DNA of 64,000 nt from Candidatus Methylobacter titanis. Its GTDB lineage: Bacteria; Pseudomonadota; Gammaproteobacteria; Methylococcales; Methylomonadaceae. The notes beneath the pieces were generated by a model, which saw nothing but the letters and a program-made list of their open reading frames with translations, did not search any database and had not been told where the DNA came from. The stretch lies in assembly GCA_029946125.1 (NCBI GenBank), contig JAQSDX010000002.1:1-64000 (forward strand). Direction: 5' to 3'. Positions 33,632 through 42,143 of this stretch are shown here, one piece after another (position 1 is the first letter of the stretch; each line of letters begins with the position of its first letter). Position numbers and translations under genes: made by a program.

Positions 33632-34385
33632 ATCCGCAGTTTATTTACAGCCTGCGTTTATCTTGCAGTCTCGTAAATACCGGGAAACCAGTCTGATTAT
33701 TGATGCGTTAACCCGGGATTTCGGCCGTATCTCCCTGCTGGCCAAAGGCGTAAGAAAAGCCAAGTCCAAAACAGCAGGGTTGCTGCAACCCTTTATCCCG
33801 TTAACCCTTTCTTTTTTTGGTAAGGCAGAGTTAAAAACGCTGACTGATGTCGAGCGCCGCGACTATTTTCGCCAAGCTGGCGGCATACACACCCTCCCTG
33901 GCGATAGGGTTCATTCGGTTGGCGAGATAAAGGGGCTTGCACTTTATTGCAGTTTTTATATCAATGAGCTGGTTGTTTGTTTTCTGCATAAATACGACCC
34001 TCACCCCGAAGTATTTGACTATTACCATGAATGTTTATCGAGTCTGGCGGATGGCTTCAGTATGGAAGCGGCATTGCGTCTGTTTGAGCTTAGACTGCTT
34101 GAGTGTTCGGGCTACGGCTTGCAGTTGAGCCATGACGACCATAACAATCCCGTCGAAGCATTAAAAAAATATGATTTCAATGTGGGTCAGGGACCGGTTG
34201 ATGTTGTGGGTGGACAGTTTTCAGGCCGGACTTTTCAGGCGCTCAGTTCCAGAGAATTGACCGATCCGCCGGTGTTAAGCGAAGCAAAAATACTGATGAG
34301 AATGATCATTGATGTATATTTGCAGGGCAGGCAACTTAAAAGCCGGGCAGTTATGGGTAAAGTCATGGCAACTGTTCAGCGGTAG
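33624..34385 (+). CDS. recO: DNA repair protein RecO with repeat-derived insertion
   Basis: A 253-residue RecO from the ATG at 33624, which overlaps the era stop (ATGACTGA). The N-terminal OB fold (AFILQSRKYRETSLIIDALTRDFGRISLLAKGVRK) and helical core (LALYCSFYINELV) are typical; it loads RecA with RecF and RecR. Between ELKTLTDVE and GEIKGLALYC lies RRDYFRQAGGIHTLPGDR, encoded by a copy of the 51-bp repeat also found in nrtCD. I expect this loop to be absent from close relatives. The family's C-terminal zinc cysteines are not evident. Confidence 0.93.
   Translation: MTESAVYLQPAFILQSRKYRETSLIIDALTRDFGRISLLAKGVRKAKSKTAGLLQPFIPLTLSFFGKAELKTLTDVERRDYFRQAGGIHTLPGDRVHSVGEIKGLALYCSFYINELVVCFLHKYDPHPEVFDYYHECLSSLADGFSMEAALRLFELRLLECSGYGLQLSHDDHNNPVEALKKYDFNVGQGPVDVVGGQFSGRTFQALSSRELTDPPVLSEAKILMRMIIDVYLQGRQLKSRAVMGKVMATVQR
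33856..33906. repeat. copy of the 51-bp nrtCD repeat inside recO
   Basis: Core at 33880-33905 is GCGGCATACACACCCTCCC then TGGCGAT, the reverse complement of the nrtCD core with one mismatch. The flank GCCGCGACT at 33856 matches the neighbouring part of the unit more weakly. It is read in a different frame from nrtCD, yet keeps recO open. Confidence 0.85.
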
Positions 34386-34430
34386 GCGAAAGGCGAAAAA
34401 AAACCTAAGCTTCATAGTCTTTCGTCTTTA
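34386..34430. repeat. degenerate copy of the lepA-lepB repeat after recO
   Basis: AGGCGAAAGGCGAAAAAAAACC, then TAAGCTTCATAG, then TCTTTCGTCTTTAATC. It shares the central AAGCTTCA and right arm with 30576-30660. Confidence 0.65.
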
Positions 34431-34514
34431 ATCTTTTTAATCAACATAACGATCAGCTTCGCCTAGATGCACCTACTTTTGGCATCCGTTTTCCCTTATA
34501 AAATTACACTAAAA

Positions 34515-35279
34515 ATGAATAAAACAAATATCCTATTGGGCGTGAACATCGATCATGTTGCCACCTTGAGGCAGGCCAGAGGCACGCTTTACCCTGAACC
34601 GATTCAAGCTGCATTAATTGCAGAACAGGCCGGTGCTGACGGCATTACCGCGCATTTGCGTGAAGACCGTCGACATATTCAGGACAGAGACATCTATCTG
34701 TTAAAAGACATGCTGCATACCCGGCTGAATATGGAAATGGCGGTGACCGACGAGATGGTCGGTATCGCGGTGAAGGTACAGCCATTTGCCTGCTGTCTGG
34801 TGCCGGAAAAACGGGAAGAATTGACTACCGAAGGTGGACTGGATGTCGTCGGCAATTTGCAGCGCATACAATGGGCTTGTGATAAGTTGGCGGCTGCGGG
34901 CGTTGAAGTGTCGCTGTTTATCGACCCGGATGAGATGCAGATTGATGCGGCGGTAAAAGCAGGCGCTCCGGTTATTGAATTGCACACCGGATGTTATGCC
35001 GAGGCGAGCAATCCGTTACAGCAAGCGGATGAACTGGAACGCATCAGGCAGGCTGTCATTTATGCACATAGTGCCGGCTTGCAAGTTAATGCCGGGCATG
35101 GTTTGAATTTTCATAATGTTGAAGCAATATGCGCGATACCGCAAATAGTAGAGCTTAATATCGGCCATTCGATTATCGCGCAGGCGGTGTTTTCAGGCTT
35201 GGCTCAGACTGTTAGGGATTTGAAGCAGATCATGCGCAGCGCAAGATTCATGCAGGGCTGTCCTGCCCAGCACCCTTAG
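34515..35279 (+). CDS. pdxJ: pyridoxine 5'-phosphate synthase
   Basis: A 254-residue PdxJ from the ATG at 34515 ([23 protein letters not shown]). A longer frame to 34467 adds a non-conserved leader. Motifs include [51 protein letters not shown] and [10 protein letters not shown]. It makes pyridoxine phosphate from deoxyxylulose phosphate and aminoacetone phosphate. The last residues (MQGCPAQHP) appear to come from a repeat that overruns the original end. acpS, often next, is absent. Confidence 0.95.
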   Translation: MNKTNILLGVNIDHVATLRQARGTLYPEPIQAALIAEQAGADGITAHLREDRRHIQDRDIYLLKDMLHTRLNMEMAVTDEMVGIAVKVQPFACCLVPEKREELTTEGGLDVVGNLQRIQWACDKLAAAGVEVSLFIDPDEMQIDAAVKAGAPVIELHTGCYAEASNPLQQADELERIRQAVIYAHSAGLQVNAGHGLNFHNVEAICAIPQIVELNIGHSIIAQAVFSGLAQTVRDLKQIMRSARFMQGCPAQHP

Positions 35280-35287
35280 GGTAAATG

Positions 35288-35310
35288 CAAATCCGCTCCC
35301 GGCGGATTTG
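35288..35310. repeat. perfect hairpin after pdxJ
   Basis: CAAATCCGC-TCCCG-GCGGATTTG, a 9-bp perfect stem with no T-run. It is probably a REP-type unit, part of the same repeat that supplies the pdxJ tail. Confidence 0.7.
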
Positions 35311-35337
35311 TGCAGTAGGGTGTCTGGTTTTGAAAGA

Positions 35338-35368
35338 ATAGCCTCCAAAATAGATTTTTAGAGGCTAT
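35338..35368. terminator. bidirectional terminator between pdxJ and the sigma-54 activator
   Basis: ATAGCCTC pairs with GAGGCTAT around an AT-rich loop. Short T-rich tails follow on both strands (CGGTTTTA on plus, TCTTTC on minus). It lies between convergent genes. Confidence 0.6.
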
Positions 35369-35373
35369 CGGTT

Positions 35374-36333
35374 TTACATGGCAAAGCCGTGCTTGTGCAT
35401 ACGGTAAAGCAGGGTATCACGGGAAATGCCCAGCAGTTTTGCGGACTGGCTGCGATTGCCTTTAGTACGGTTCAGCGCTTGATAGATTAAATTAGCCTCT
35501 AAGGTATCCAGCTTTAAGCCGGTTTCAGGTAAAGTGAAGTCGGTTGCAATAGGCGCATTGCTGCTGATTTTATTGTTAAATTCAGGCGGTAGATTTTCCG
35601 GTTCGATAACTCTGCCGGCTAATAAAATACTCAGTCTTTCGCATAAATTACGCAATTCACGGATATTGCCCGGCCATGAGTAGGCTTTTAGCGCTTTTAA
35701 AGCGGGCTTGCTGAATTTGGGTGCCGTCAGCGTATAGGTATCTTCGAACAAGACCATGAAATGTTTGATCAGCGACTCAATATCTTCAGTGCGCTGAGCC
35801 AATGGCGGCAGCTCTAAAGGCACAACATTCAAACGGAAAAACAAATCCGATCGAAACTCACCTGCTTTAATTTGTTTATCGAGGTCGGTGTTGGTTGCCG
35901 AAATGACGCGGACATCGACTTTGTAAGGCTTGATATCACCAACGGCAAGGCATTCGCCTGATTCAAGACAGCGTAATAATTTTGCCTGAATCGATAACGG
36001 CAAGGAATTGATTTCATCGAGAAACAGGGTGCCGCCATCGGCTGCCTGGAACAGGCCTTGTTTGTCGGCGCTGGCCCCGGTAAACGAACCTTTTTTATGG
36101 CCGAACAACTCGGATTCGATCAGGCTTTCGGGTAATGCCGCACAATTTAAGCTAATAAAGGCTTTATTGGCGCGAGCACTGGCCTGTTGTATCGCGGTGG
36201 CAAGCACTTCCTTGCCGGTGCCGGTTTCACCTTTAAGCAACACGGTAACGTCGGTAGCGGCAACGATTCTGGCACTACGAATTAAGGAATCGATTGCAGG
36301 AGATTGACCGATGATCGCGCTAAAATGATCCAT
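35374..36333 (-). CDS. sigma-54-dependent activator without sensory domain
   Basis: A 319-residue protein that is only an AAA+ domain plus Fis-type HTH. Walker A is GETGTGKE, the sigma-54-contact loop reads GSFTGA (usual GAFTGA), Walker B GTLFLDEI, arginine finger region FRSDLFFRLNVV. The C-terminal HTH is ANLIYQALNRTKGNRSQSAKLLGISRDTLLYRM. With no receiver, GAF or PAS domain it may be constitutively active or PspF-like, held by a partner. It is followed by the TauE/SafE gene upstream on the same strand. The sigma-54 promoters found here belong to nitrate genes and more likely use NtrC. Confidence 0.9.
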   Translation of the reverse strand: MDHFSAIIGQSPAIDSLIRSARIVAATDVTVLLKGETGTGKEVLATAIQQASARANKAFISLNCAALPESLIESELFGHKKGSFTGASADKQGLFQAADGGTLFLDEINSLPLSIQAKLLRCLESGECLAVGDIKPYKVDVRVISATNTDLDKQIKAGEFRSDLFFRLNVVPLELPPLAQRTEDIESLIKHFMVLFEDTYTLTAPKFSKPALKALKAYSWPGNIRELRNLCERLSILLAGRVIEPENLPPEFNNKISSNAPIATDFTLPETGLKLDTLEANLIYQALNRTKGNRSQSAKLLGISRDTLLYRMHKHGFAM

Positions 36334-36342
36334 AAAACCCTC

Positions 36343-37071
36343 TTAATGTAATGCCGAATGTGATGTAATCGCCATGGGGTTAAGCCAGGGCAGGGCGGCC
36401 AGTAAAGCGAGTGCAATCATGAACAGGCCGATAGCCTGTTTGAAGTGCTGCATTCTGGACAACCTCGTTAATATGCCGGTCATTATACCGACTCCCATGA
36501 CGGCAGGTAAAGTGCCCAGTCCGAAAAACAACATGGTCAACGCGCTTTGTCTGATGTCGCCTGCAGTTGCTGCGAGCGCCAAAGCCGAATAGACCAAACC
36601 GCATGGCAGCCATCCCCACACCATGCCGAAAAGATAAGCCTGAGTGTAATTTTTTACCGGGATCAGTTTGCGCCCGAAAGGCTCAATCATTTTCCAAAAA
36701 CGCAGGCCGATTTTTTCAATATAGGCAAAGCGCGGGAACCACCCGGCTATATAGAGTCCTGCTCCTGTCATAACGGCAGCGGACAGCAATTGCAGCAGTC
36801 GGTGTCCGCTGATGTCACCCATCGGCATCGTGATCAACGCTTGAATAACGCCAGCCAATGCCCCGGCTATGGTGTAACTGGTGATGCGTCCAATGTTGTA
36901 ATTAAACACAAAAGGAAGCAAGCGACTTTTATTGTTCCGTATTTCAGGGCTAAGGCTTAAGGTTAATGTTCCGATAATCGAGCCGCACATGCCGATGCAA
37001 TGCATGCTGCTGAACAGTCCCATGGTAAAGGCGACCAGATGTGAGGTGGTAAATGCGAGACCAAATTCCAT
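36343..37071 (-). CDS. TauE/SafE- or CcoH-like membrane protein
   Basis: A 242-residue protein with about six transmembrane helices of the TauE/SafE/UreH_2-type (DsbD_2-like) group. The first helix carries GLFSSMHCIGMCGSIIG with a CxxxC pair, and a second motif GMVWGWLPCGLVYSALALA holds a further Cys. These cysteines recall metal or thiol handling in cytochrome oxidase assembly proteins. It lies 10 bp from the activator gene start and 10 bp from pyrF, all on the minus strand, so pyrF, this gene and the activator form one unit. Confidence 0.8.
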   Translation of the reverse strand: MEFGLAFTTSHLVAFTMGLFSSMHCIGMCGSIIGTLTLSLSPEIRNNKSRLLPFVFNYNIGRITSYTIAGALAGVIQALITMPMGDISGHRLLQLLSAAVMTGAGLYIAGWFPRFAYIEKIGLRFWKMIEPFGRKLIPVKNYTQAYLFGMVWGWLPCGLVYSALALAATAGDIRQSALTMLFFGLGTLPAVMGVGIMTGILTRLSRMQHFKQAIGLFMIALALLAALPWLNPMAITSHSALH

Positions 37072-37080
37072 GATTTGAGT

Positions 37081-37815
37081 TTATTGAACCGGTTGAAACT
37101 GCGCAAGAATTTGGCCTTGAATTTTTTCAGCCATGGCTTTACGGTTTTCAGCATCGCGTATAGGTCTGCCGACGACGATATAATCAGCACCATTCTGGAA
37201 GGCCATTTCTACACTGACTACGCGCTTTTGATCGTCTTCTTCGCGGTTATCGACAGGTCTGATACCCGGAGTGATGACTAACAGCTTATGATCCAGTTCC
37301 TTTCTCAGCATAGAGACTTCAAGCCCGGATGACACTATGCCGTCGCAGCCGATTTGCAGGGCGCGTTTGGCACGGGATAAAACCAAAGCGCGCACATCGC
37401 ATTTAAAGCCTAAATCGTCAAGATCGCCACGATCCAAGCTGGTTAACGCAGTGACGGCCAGTACTTTGAGCTCGCCTTTTTCCTTGGCAGCGGCTTCCAT
37501 GATCGCGTCGTTGCCGTGAATGGTGGCAAGATCGACGCCTTTGCTGCTCAAGGCTTTAATGGCACGGCCCACGGTGGCGGGTACATCAAAAAACTTCAGG
37601 TCGACAAAGATTTTTTTATCGTGTTGTTTTAGCCATTCAATGAAGCCGAAATAATCGCCCGACATAAACAGTTCCATGCCGACTTTGTAAAAGATCACCG
37701 AATCGCCGAGTTCTTCGACCAACGCCTGTGCTTCGGGAATGCTGGAGACATCCAGCGCCATGATGAGTCGTTCGCGGACCGGGATGGGTTTGGTTGAGAT
37801 AAATGACTGGGGCAT
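37081..37815 (-). CDS. pyrF: orotidine 5'-phosphate decarboxylase
   Basis: A 244-residue PyrF. Conserved residues are RLIMALDVSS, the catalytic FVDLKFFDVPATVG (Lys/Asp tetrad with the later Asp) and VITPGIRPVDNREEDQ-like text with ADYIVVGRPI. It converts OMP to UMP in pyrimidine synthesis. First gene of the minus-strand unit with the TauE/SafE and activator genes. Confidence 0.96.
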   Translation of the reverse strand: MPQSFISTKPIPVRERLIMALDVSSIPEAQALVEELGDSVIFYKVGMELFMSGDYFGFIEWLKQHDKKIFVDLKFFDVPATVGRAIKALSSKGVDLATIHGNDAIMEAAAKEKGELKVLAVTALTSLDRGDLDDLGFKCDVRALVLSRAKRALQIGCDGIVSSGLEVSMLRKELDHKLLVITPGIRPVDNREEDDQKRVVSVEMAFQNGADYIVVGRPIRDAENRKAMAEKIQGQILAQFQPVQ

Positions 37816-37820
37816 ATTTA

Positions 37821-37850
37821 AGGTGAAAGGTGAAAGGTGAAAGGTGAAAG
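37821..37850. repeat. 7-bp tandem repeat between pyrF and the rhodanese gene
   Basis: AGGTGAA repeated four times (AGGTGAAAGGTGAAAGG...). It lies in the upstream region of pyrF on the minus strand, close to its start, and could vary in number between isolates and alter pyrF expression. Confidence 0.85.
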
Positions 37851-37856
37851 GAAAGT

Positions 37857-38240
37857 TTATTCAGTTGCCAGGCCTTGTTCGTCCCAAGCTTTTATTCCGC
37901 CATCCATACTATAAACCTTGGAAAATCCGGCTGAACTTAATGTCAGTTGCGCTTTTGCGGAACGTACGCCGCTTTGGCATTGGGTGATTATTGGACGGTT
38001 TTTGTAAGGTTCAAGTTCTGCCAGTCGTTCATTGAGTTGACCTAGCGGAATATGAATAGCACCGGGAATATGATGCGCATTCCATTCGTCATCTTCACGC
38101 ACATCGACGATCACGGCTTTGTCTTCGCCCTGCATTGCTGACGCTGCTTTAGCGGAGACGGCATCCGTCTCTGCTAAAGCAAAAGGACCGGTTATTAATA
38201 AAAGAACACCGAGTTGGCAATACTTGGAAAATAGACGCAT
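37857..38240 (-). CDS. periplasmic single-domain rhodanese
   Basis: A 127-residue protein with a signal peptide (to about 23, FALAETD) and one rhodanese domain. The active-site loop is CQSGVRS with the catalytic Cys, preceded by IVDVREDDEWNAHHIPGAIHIPLGQL. It would carry persulfide sulfur or sense thiols in the periplasm. It sits 41 bp upstream of pyrF. Confidence 0.9.
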   Translation of the reverse strand: MRLFSKYCQLGVLLLITGPFALAETDAVSAKAASAMQGEDKAVIVDVREDDEWNAHHIPGAIHIPLGQLNERLAELEPYKNRPIITQCQSGVRSAKAQLTLSSAGFSKVYSMDGGIKAWDEQGLATE

Positions 38241-38333
38241 GTAAACGCTCCCAGAAGATTTAAGTCGCTATATATTACCGGAACTTGTTTTAACGGTGAA
38301 TGTTAAAATGCACTATTGCCACAATAGTGCTCG

Positions 38334-39272
38334 ATGATGAACTTAATATTGATACAAATGACCTTGATAATGGCGTGCGGCTCAGGGTGGCGATTTGCAA
38401 AACCGGCAGGCTTGTCCGCAGAGCACACGCGGCAGGTTTTGACTACAGTGGTTTATTATATGCTGCTGCCGGCCATGGTTCTGGAGGTTTTGTGGTCTGC
38501 TGACATCGGTTTGCACTCGTTCCAGTATACCTTGCTGGGCGTGGGCAGTATTGCTTTAGCCATGCTCTGCATCTGGATGATTGGCGTACTGTTCAAGTTT
38601 GAAGACCGGCGCATGGGCGCGATGATATTGGCGGCGGCATTTCCCAATGTGACTTATCTGGGCTTGCCGGTTTTAGAGCAAACCTTTGGCGGCTGGGCTA
38701 GGTCGGTGGTTATACAAATGGACCTGTTTGCTACCACGCCGTTATTATTTACCGTCGGTGCGCTAGTAGCGCGACACTACGGCGAAGAGACAGCAGAAAA
38801 ACCAAGGCCGGTCTGGCTGTTTTTTAATGCGCCGCCATTCTGGGCAGCGGCGCTTGCGGTTATGCTAAATATGAACGGCGTTGTCGCTCCGGCTTGGCTT
38901 TTAGGCGTGTTACAAAAATTATCCGCCGCAGTGGTGCCGTTGATGCTGTTTTCTCTGGGACTGGCATTAAGTTGGAAGGCAGTAACCGTCCGAAATATCC
39001 CTTATATCATTCCGGTTATGGTCATTAAAATGGCGCTGATGCCGTTGTTTGCGATGGTTTTGATCGGGTATTTGCCTATAACCGGCGAATACCGTGCGGC
39101 GGCGGTGCTTGATCTGTCCATGCCGAGCATGCTGCTGGGCATCGTTTTTTGCGACCGCTACCGGCTGGATAGTTCGCTGTATGCGATGGCGGTAACGGTG
39201 ACGACAGTAATCAGTTTGATAGCACTGCCATTCTGGCATGGGGTGCTGATGAACGGCTGGCGGTTTTTGTAG
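38334..39272 (+). CDS. AEC-family (auxin efflux carrier-type) transporter
   Basis: A 312-residue membrane protein with about ten helices of the AEC family. The N-terminal half includes FPNVTYLGLPVLEQTFGGWA, the C-terminal half mirrors it with LDLSMPSMLLGIVFCDRYRLDSSLYAMAVTVTTVISL. Bacterial members export or import malate, malonate or similar acids; substrate is not predictable here. Divergent from the rhodanese gene with a 93-bp gap. Confidence 0.87.
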   Translation: MMNLILIQMTLIMACGSGWRFAKPAGLSAEHTRQVLTTVVYYMLLPAMVLEVLWSADIGLHSFQYTLLGVGSIALAMLCIWMIGVLFKFEDRRMGAMILAAAFPNVTYLGLPVLEQTFGGWARSVVIQMDLFATTPLLFTVGALVARHYGEETAEKPRPVWLFFNAPPFWAAALAVMLNMNGVVAPAWLLGVLQKLSAAVVPLMLFSLGLALSWKAVTVRNIPYIIPVMVIKMALMPLFAMVLIGYLPITGEYRAAAVLDLSMPSMLLGIVFCDRYRLDSSLYAMAVTVTTVISLIALPFWHGVLMNGWRFL

Positions 39273-39320
39273 GGGCAAAGCATGCCCCGTCCTGTTATTA
39301 GGCGAAACCGTTGCCCGGCT

Positions 39321-40277
39321 TCATTCAAGAGCATGCCCCATCTGGGACGGAGCAACTCCTTTAAGCCATGCGCTGATTGCCGGTTCCTCGGCTAGTCCCT
39401 GCTGATCGATAAAGGTAAACGGCACTGAAACCAGCGCCATGCCTTTGTTGATCTGAACCGCAAAATGTAAATGCGGGCCGGTGGAAAAGCCGGTATTGCC
39501 CGAATAACCGATCAATTGTCCGGCCGCCACCGCCAAGCCCGGATAAACCTGGGCTTTTTCCAGTTCCAGGTGGGCATAAACAGCCATAGAACCGTCATCG
39601 TGCAAAATCCTGATATTGTTGGCTTCGGAGCCGTAGGCCTTATTGGTGCCGCCCTTAAAAAAGTCATCCTCGACTTCCAGGACAATGCCCGATCTGGCCG
39701 CATGAATCGGCGTGCCAATCGGCATCACAATATCTACAGCGTATTGGTTTTGTTCGTCGGTATGGCTGAAACTGCCGCCGAAAGCCTGAGAAATTTGGAA
39801 CGAGGTGTTGGGCGCTATCGGCGGCAAATAGGGTGTCGTGGAACGGTAATGCGCTAAAGGACTGCCGATGATGTAGCGGTATTTAACGGCAAGTTTCGAT
39901 GATTCACGTTCATTGATGGCATTTATCTGAAAAAGCGTGTCTGATTTTCCCGGTTCAATAACAAACAGCCTGGGCAAGTCAGGCGTAGCCCGGACATTGT
40001 CCCGTTCGGAAAAATCGATTTCGACTTCAACAGGGCCTGCATAATCATTGCGGATATAGTATTGGGGGCGTCGTTCTTCGTCCGACTGCAATAGCCAAAC
40101 TAATTGTTTGGGCGCAACTTTAAGCTGTCTGACTTCAAGTCCTTTTTGCTCTGCTTTCGGCGGCTTGTCGGTAAAATGAAATATGCCCTGTTTATCCTGG
40201 AATTTATAGAGCTTTTGCGCGACGGCATTAACTGAACACAATGACAATAGTATGAAAATTAACAGTGATATTTTCAT
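39321..40277 (-). CDS. M23-family peptidoglycan endopeptidase with DUF4124 domain
   Basis: A 318-residue protein with a signal peptide (to about 20, NAVAQ). A DUF4124-like segment (KLYKFQDKQGIFHFTDKPP) is followed by an all-beta middle and a LytM/M23 domain (about 165-300): SHTDEQNQYAVDIVMPIGTPI, AVYAHLEL and GPHLHFAVQ give the zinc ligands. It should cut peptide cross-links or act as an amidase activator in the periplasm. The last residues (SQMGHALE) come from a CATGCCCC-type repeat at its 3' end. A 56-codon membrane ORF lies just upstream. Confidence 0.9.
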   Translation of the reverse strand: MKISLLIFILLSLCSVNAVAQKLYKFQDKQGIFHFTDKPPKAEQKGLEVRQLKVAPKQLVWLLQSDEERRPQYYIRNDYAGPVEVEIDFSERDNVRATPDLPRLFVIEPGKSDTLFQINAINERESSKLAVKYRYIIGSPLAHYRSTTPYLPPIAPNTSFQISQAFGGSFSHTDEQNQYAVDIVMPIGTPIHAARSGIVLEVEDDFFKGGTNKAYGSEANNIRILHDDGSMAVYAHLELEKAQVYPGLAVAAGQLIGYSGNTGFSTGPHLHFAVQINKGMALVSVPFTFIDQQGLAEEPAISAWLKGVAPSQMGHALE

Positions 40278-40297
40278 TGCAAAGAACCTGCCGAGCT

Positions 40298-40468
40298 TTA
40301 GTTTTCAGGTCGGCTGGGGAACAAAGGGTCAACGAACAAAACCGGAATAAACAGCGCAATCATCACTGCAATCGCAACAAAAGCGGGATTAATCATACCA
40401 GCCAGCCAATAAGCTACCAGGCTTCCCCAGACCATACGCATCGGTCTTGGCATTTTAACAATTTTCAA
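40298..40468 (-). CDS. short membrane protein, too short for usual gene calls
   Basis: A 56-residue frame starting at a TTG (40468) six bases after a perfect AAGGAG; an ATG five codons later (40453, MPRPMRMVWGSLVAYW) gives 51 residues. It is very hydrophobic with two likely helices (WGSLVAYWLAGMI and FVAIAVMIALFIPVLFV) and a short polar tail (PLFPSRPEN). It precedes the M23 gene by 20 bp on the same strand and may be co-transcribed. No family recognised. Confidence 0.65.
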   Translation of the reverse strand: MKIVKMPRPMRMVWGSLVAYWLAGMINPAFVAIAVMIALFIPVLFVDPLFPSRPEN

Positions 40469-40610
40469 GCTATGCTCCTTAGGGTAAATAGCCTAGTTGG
40501 GGTGATAGGGACACGTGTTCGGCTGATCCTATATATTTTGGTATTATGACAGTTAATTTCAATGGGCGTCCACTGACAAAAGACGCCCATAAACCGATTT
40601 AAACCTAAAC

Positions 40611-42143
40611 ATGCAGCATTCGAACAGTAAATATTGGGATTTTTGCGCTCCCATTGCCGGACTTTTACTCACCCTATCTTTTGCCCCTTTTAATTATTCC
40701 TGTTTAGCGTTGGCAGCATTGGTTTTTTTGTTTGCGGCTTGGCAGAACAGTTCGGCTAAACGGGCGGCCTTGCGCGGCTATTTATTCGGCTTGGGCGCAT
40801 TCGGTTCGGGCGTGTCCTGGGTCTATATCAGCATGCATGATTTTGGCGGAGCCGGTGTGCTGGGTTCGAGTGTGCTGACCGGCCTTTTCGTTGCTTTTTG
40901 GGCCTTGTTTCCGGCTTTGGCCGGTTATTTTTCGGCAAAAACGAACGGACAAAGCCGGATCATGCTGGTGCCGGTTATCTGGATACTGGTTGAATATCTG
41001 CGGGGCTATTGGCTGCTGAACGGCTTTCCCTGGTTGCAGATTGCCTACTCCCAATTGGAGACGCCTCTGGCCGGATACATACCGGTAATGGGTGTTTACG
41101 GTACCGGCTTTATCTTGGCGTTAACGGCTTCGGTTGTCGTGGAGATTGTTCGGGGAGTTGCAGTGTATTGTAGGGGCGACTTTGGTCGGCCAAGGCGCCT
41201 TGCGTCGCACCTACAGTTAATCATGATGCTGGCAATCCTATGGGGCGCGGGCGGCTTGCTGCGCAATCAAACCTGGACGCATGGCATCGGGCAGCCTTTG
41301 CGGGTGTCGATGATTCAAGGCAATATAGCGCAGGATCAAAAGTGGCGGCCTGAGAATAAAATCAATACGCTGTTGAAATATAAAAAGATGACCGAAGCCC
41401 ATTGGGATTCCACTATCATTATCTGGCCCGAAACCGCCATTCCCGCTTATTTGGATCAGGTTAATGATGCGTTTTTAGTTCCCTTAGGTAACGACGCCAC
41501 ATTGCACCATACCGATTTGATCATCAGCGTTCCCGTTCAGGAAACCGCCTCTAAGCAAAGTTTTAATGCAGTAATCACCCTAGGCAGGGAACAAGGTATC
41601 TATCGTAAAACCCATTTATTGCCTTTTGGGGAATATCTGCCGCTACAACCTTTGTCGGGGTTTGTGCTGAACATGATCAATATAAGGCTGGGTGATTTTA
41701 CCCCTGGAGCTAACAATCAGCCTTTGTTGAAAGCGGGCGGCTATTCGTTCATCACCTTGATCTGTTATGAAGATGCTTTTGGTGATTTGAGTATTCACGG
41801 CTTACCGGACGCAGCTTTTTTGGTTAACGTAACCAATGACGGCTGGTTCGGCGATTCGATAGAGCCGCATCAGCATCTGCAAATGGCAAGCATGCGGGCG
41901 CTGGAAACCGGGCGCTTTTTATTGCGTTCGACCAATACCGGCGTGACTGCTATTGTTTCGCCAAAGGGTGAAATTATCAGTCAAGCACCTTTGTTTGAGG
42001 AAACCGCGCTGACCGGAACGATAATCCCGATGGGCGGCATGACGCCTTATGCCAGATGGGGCGATAAGCCGGTTATTGGGCTAATGGTTATTTTGTTGTT
42101 GGCTTTGCTGGGGTATCCCAAGTTTTTTAAATTAATAGGGTAG
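40611..42143 (+). CDS. lnt: apolipoprotein N-acyltransferase with in-frame repeat
   Basis: A 510-residue Lnt. N-terminal helices (about 10-215) are followed by the nitrilase domain with catalytic Glu (WPETAIP), Lys (YRKTHLLPFGEYLPL) and Cys (ITLICYEDAFGD). It adds the third acyl chain to lipoproteins on the periplasmic side of the inner membrane. Residues about 187-202 (YCRGDFGRPRRLASHL) come from a GGGGCGAC palindromic repeat, inserted between the last helices without breaking the frame. The gene opposes rlpA. Confidence 0.95.
   Translation: MQHSNSKYWDFCAPIAGLLLTLSFAPFNYSCLALAALVFLFAAWQNSSAKRAALRGYLFGLGAFGSGVSWVYISMHDFGGAGVLGSSVLTGLFVAFWALFPALAGYFSAKTNGQSRIMLVPVIWILVEYLRGYWLLNGFPWLQIAYSQLETPLAGYIPVMGVYGTGFILALTASVVVEIVRGVAVYCRGDFGRPRRLASHLQLIMMLAILWGAGGLLRNQTWTHGIGQPLRVSMIQGNIAQDQKWRPENKINTLLKYKKMTEAHWDSTIIIWPETAIPAYLDQVNDAFLVPLGNDATLHHTDLIISVPVQETASKQSFNAVITLGREQGIYRKTHLLPFGEYLPLQPLSGFVLNMINIRLGDFTPGANNQPLLKAGGYSFITLICYEDAFGDLSIHGLPDAAFLVNVTNDGWFGDSIEPHQHLQMASMRALETGRFLLRSTNTGVTAIVSPKGEIISQAPLFEETALTGTIIPMGGMTPYARWGDKPVIGLMVILLLALLGYPKFFKLIG
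41169..41215. repeat. REP-like palindrome inside lnt
   Basis: TGTAGGGGCGAC (41169-41180) and GTCGCACCTACA (about 41204-41215) are inverted with one mismatch; the middle TTTGGTCGGCCAAGG is also palindromic. It is the same family as the intergenic GGGGGCGAC units. Confidence 0.85.
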
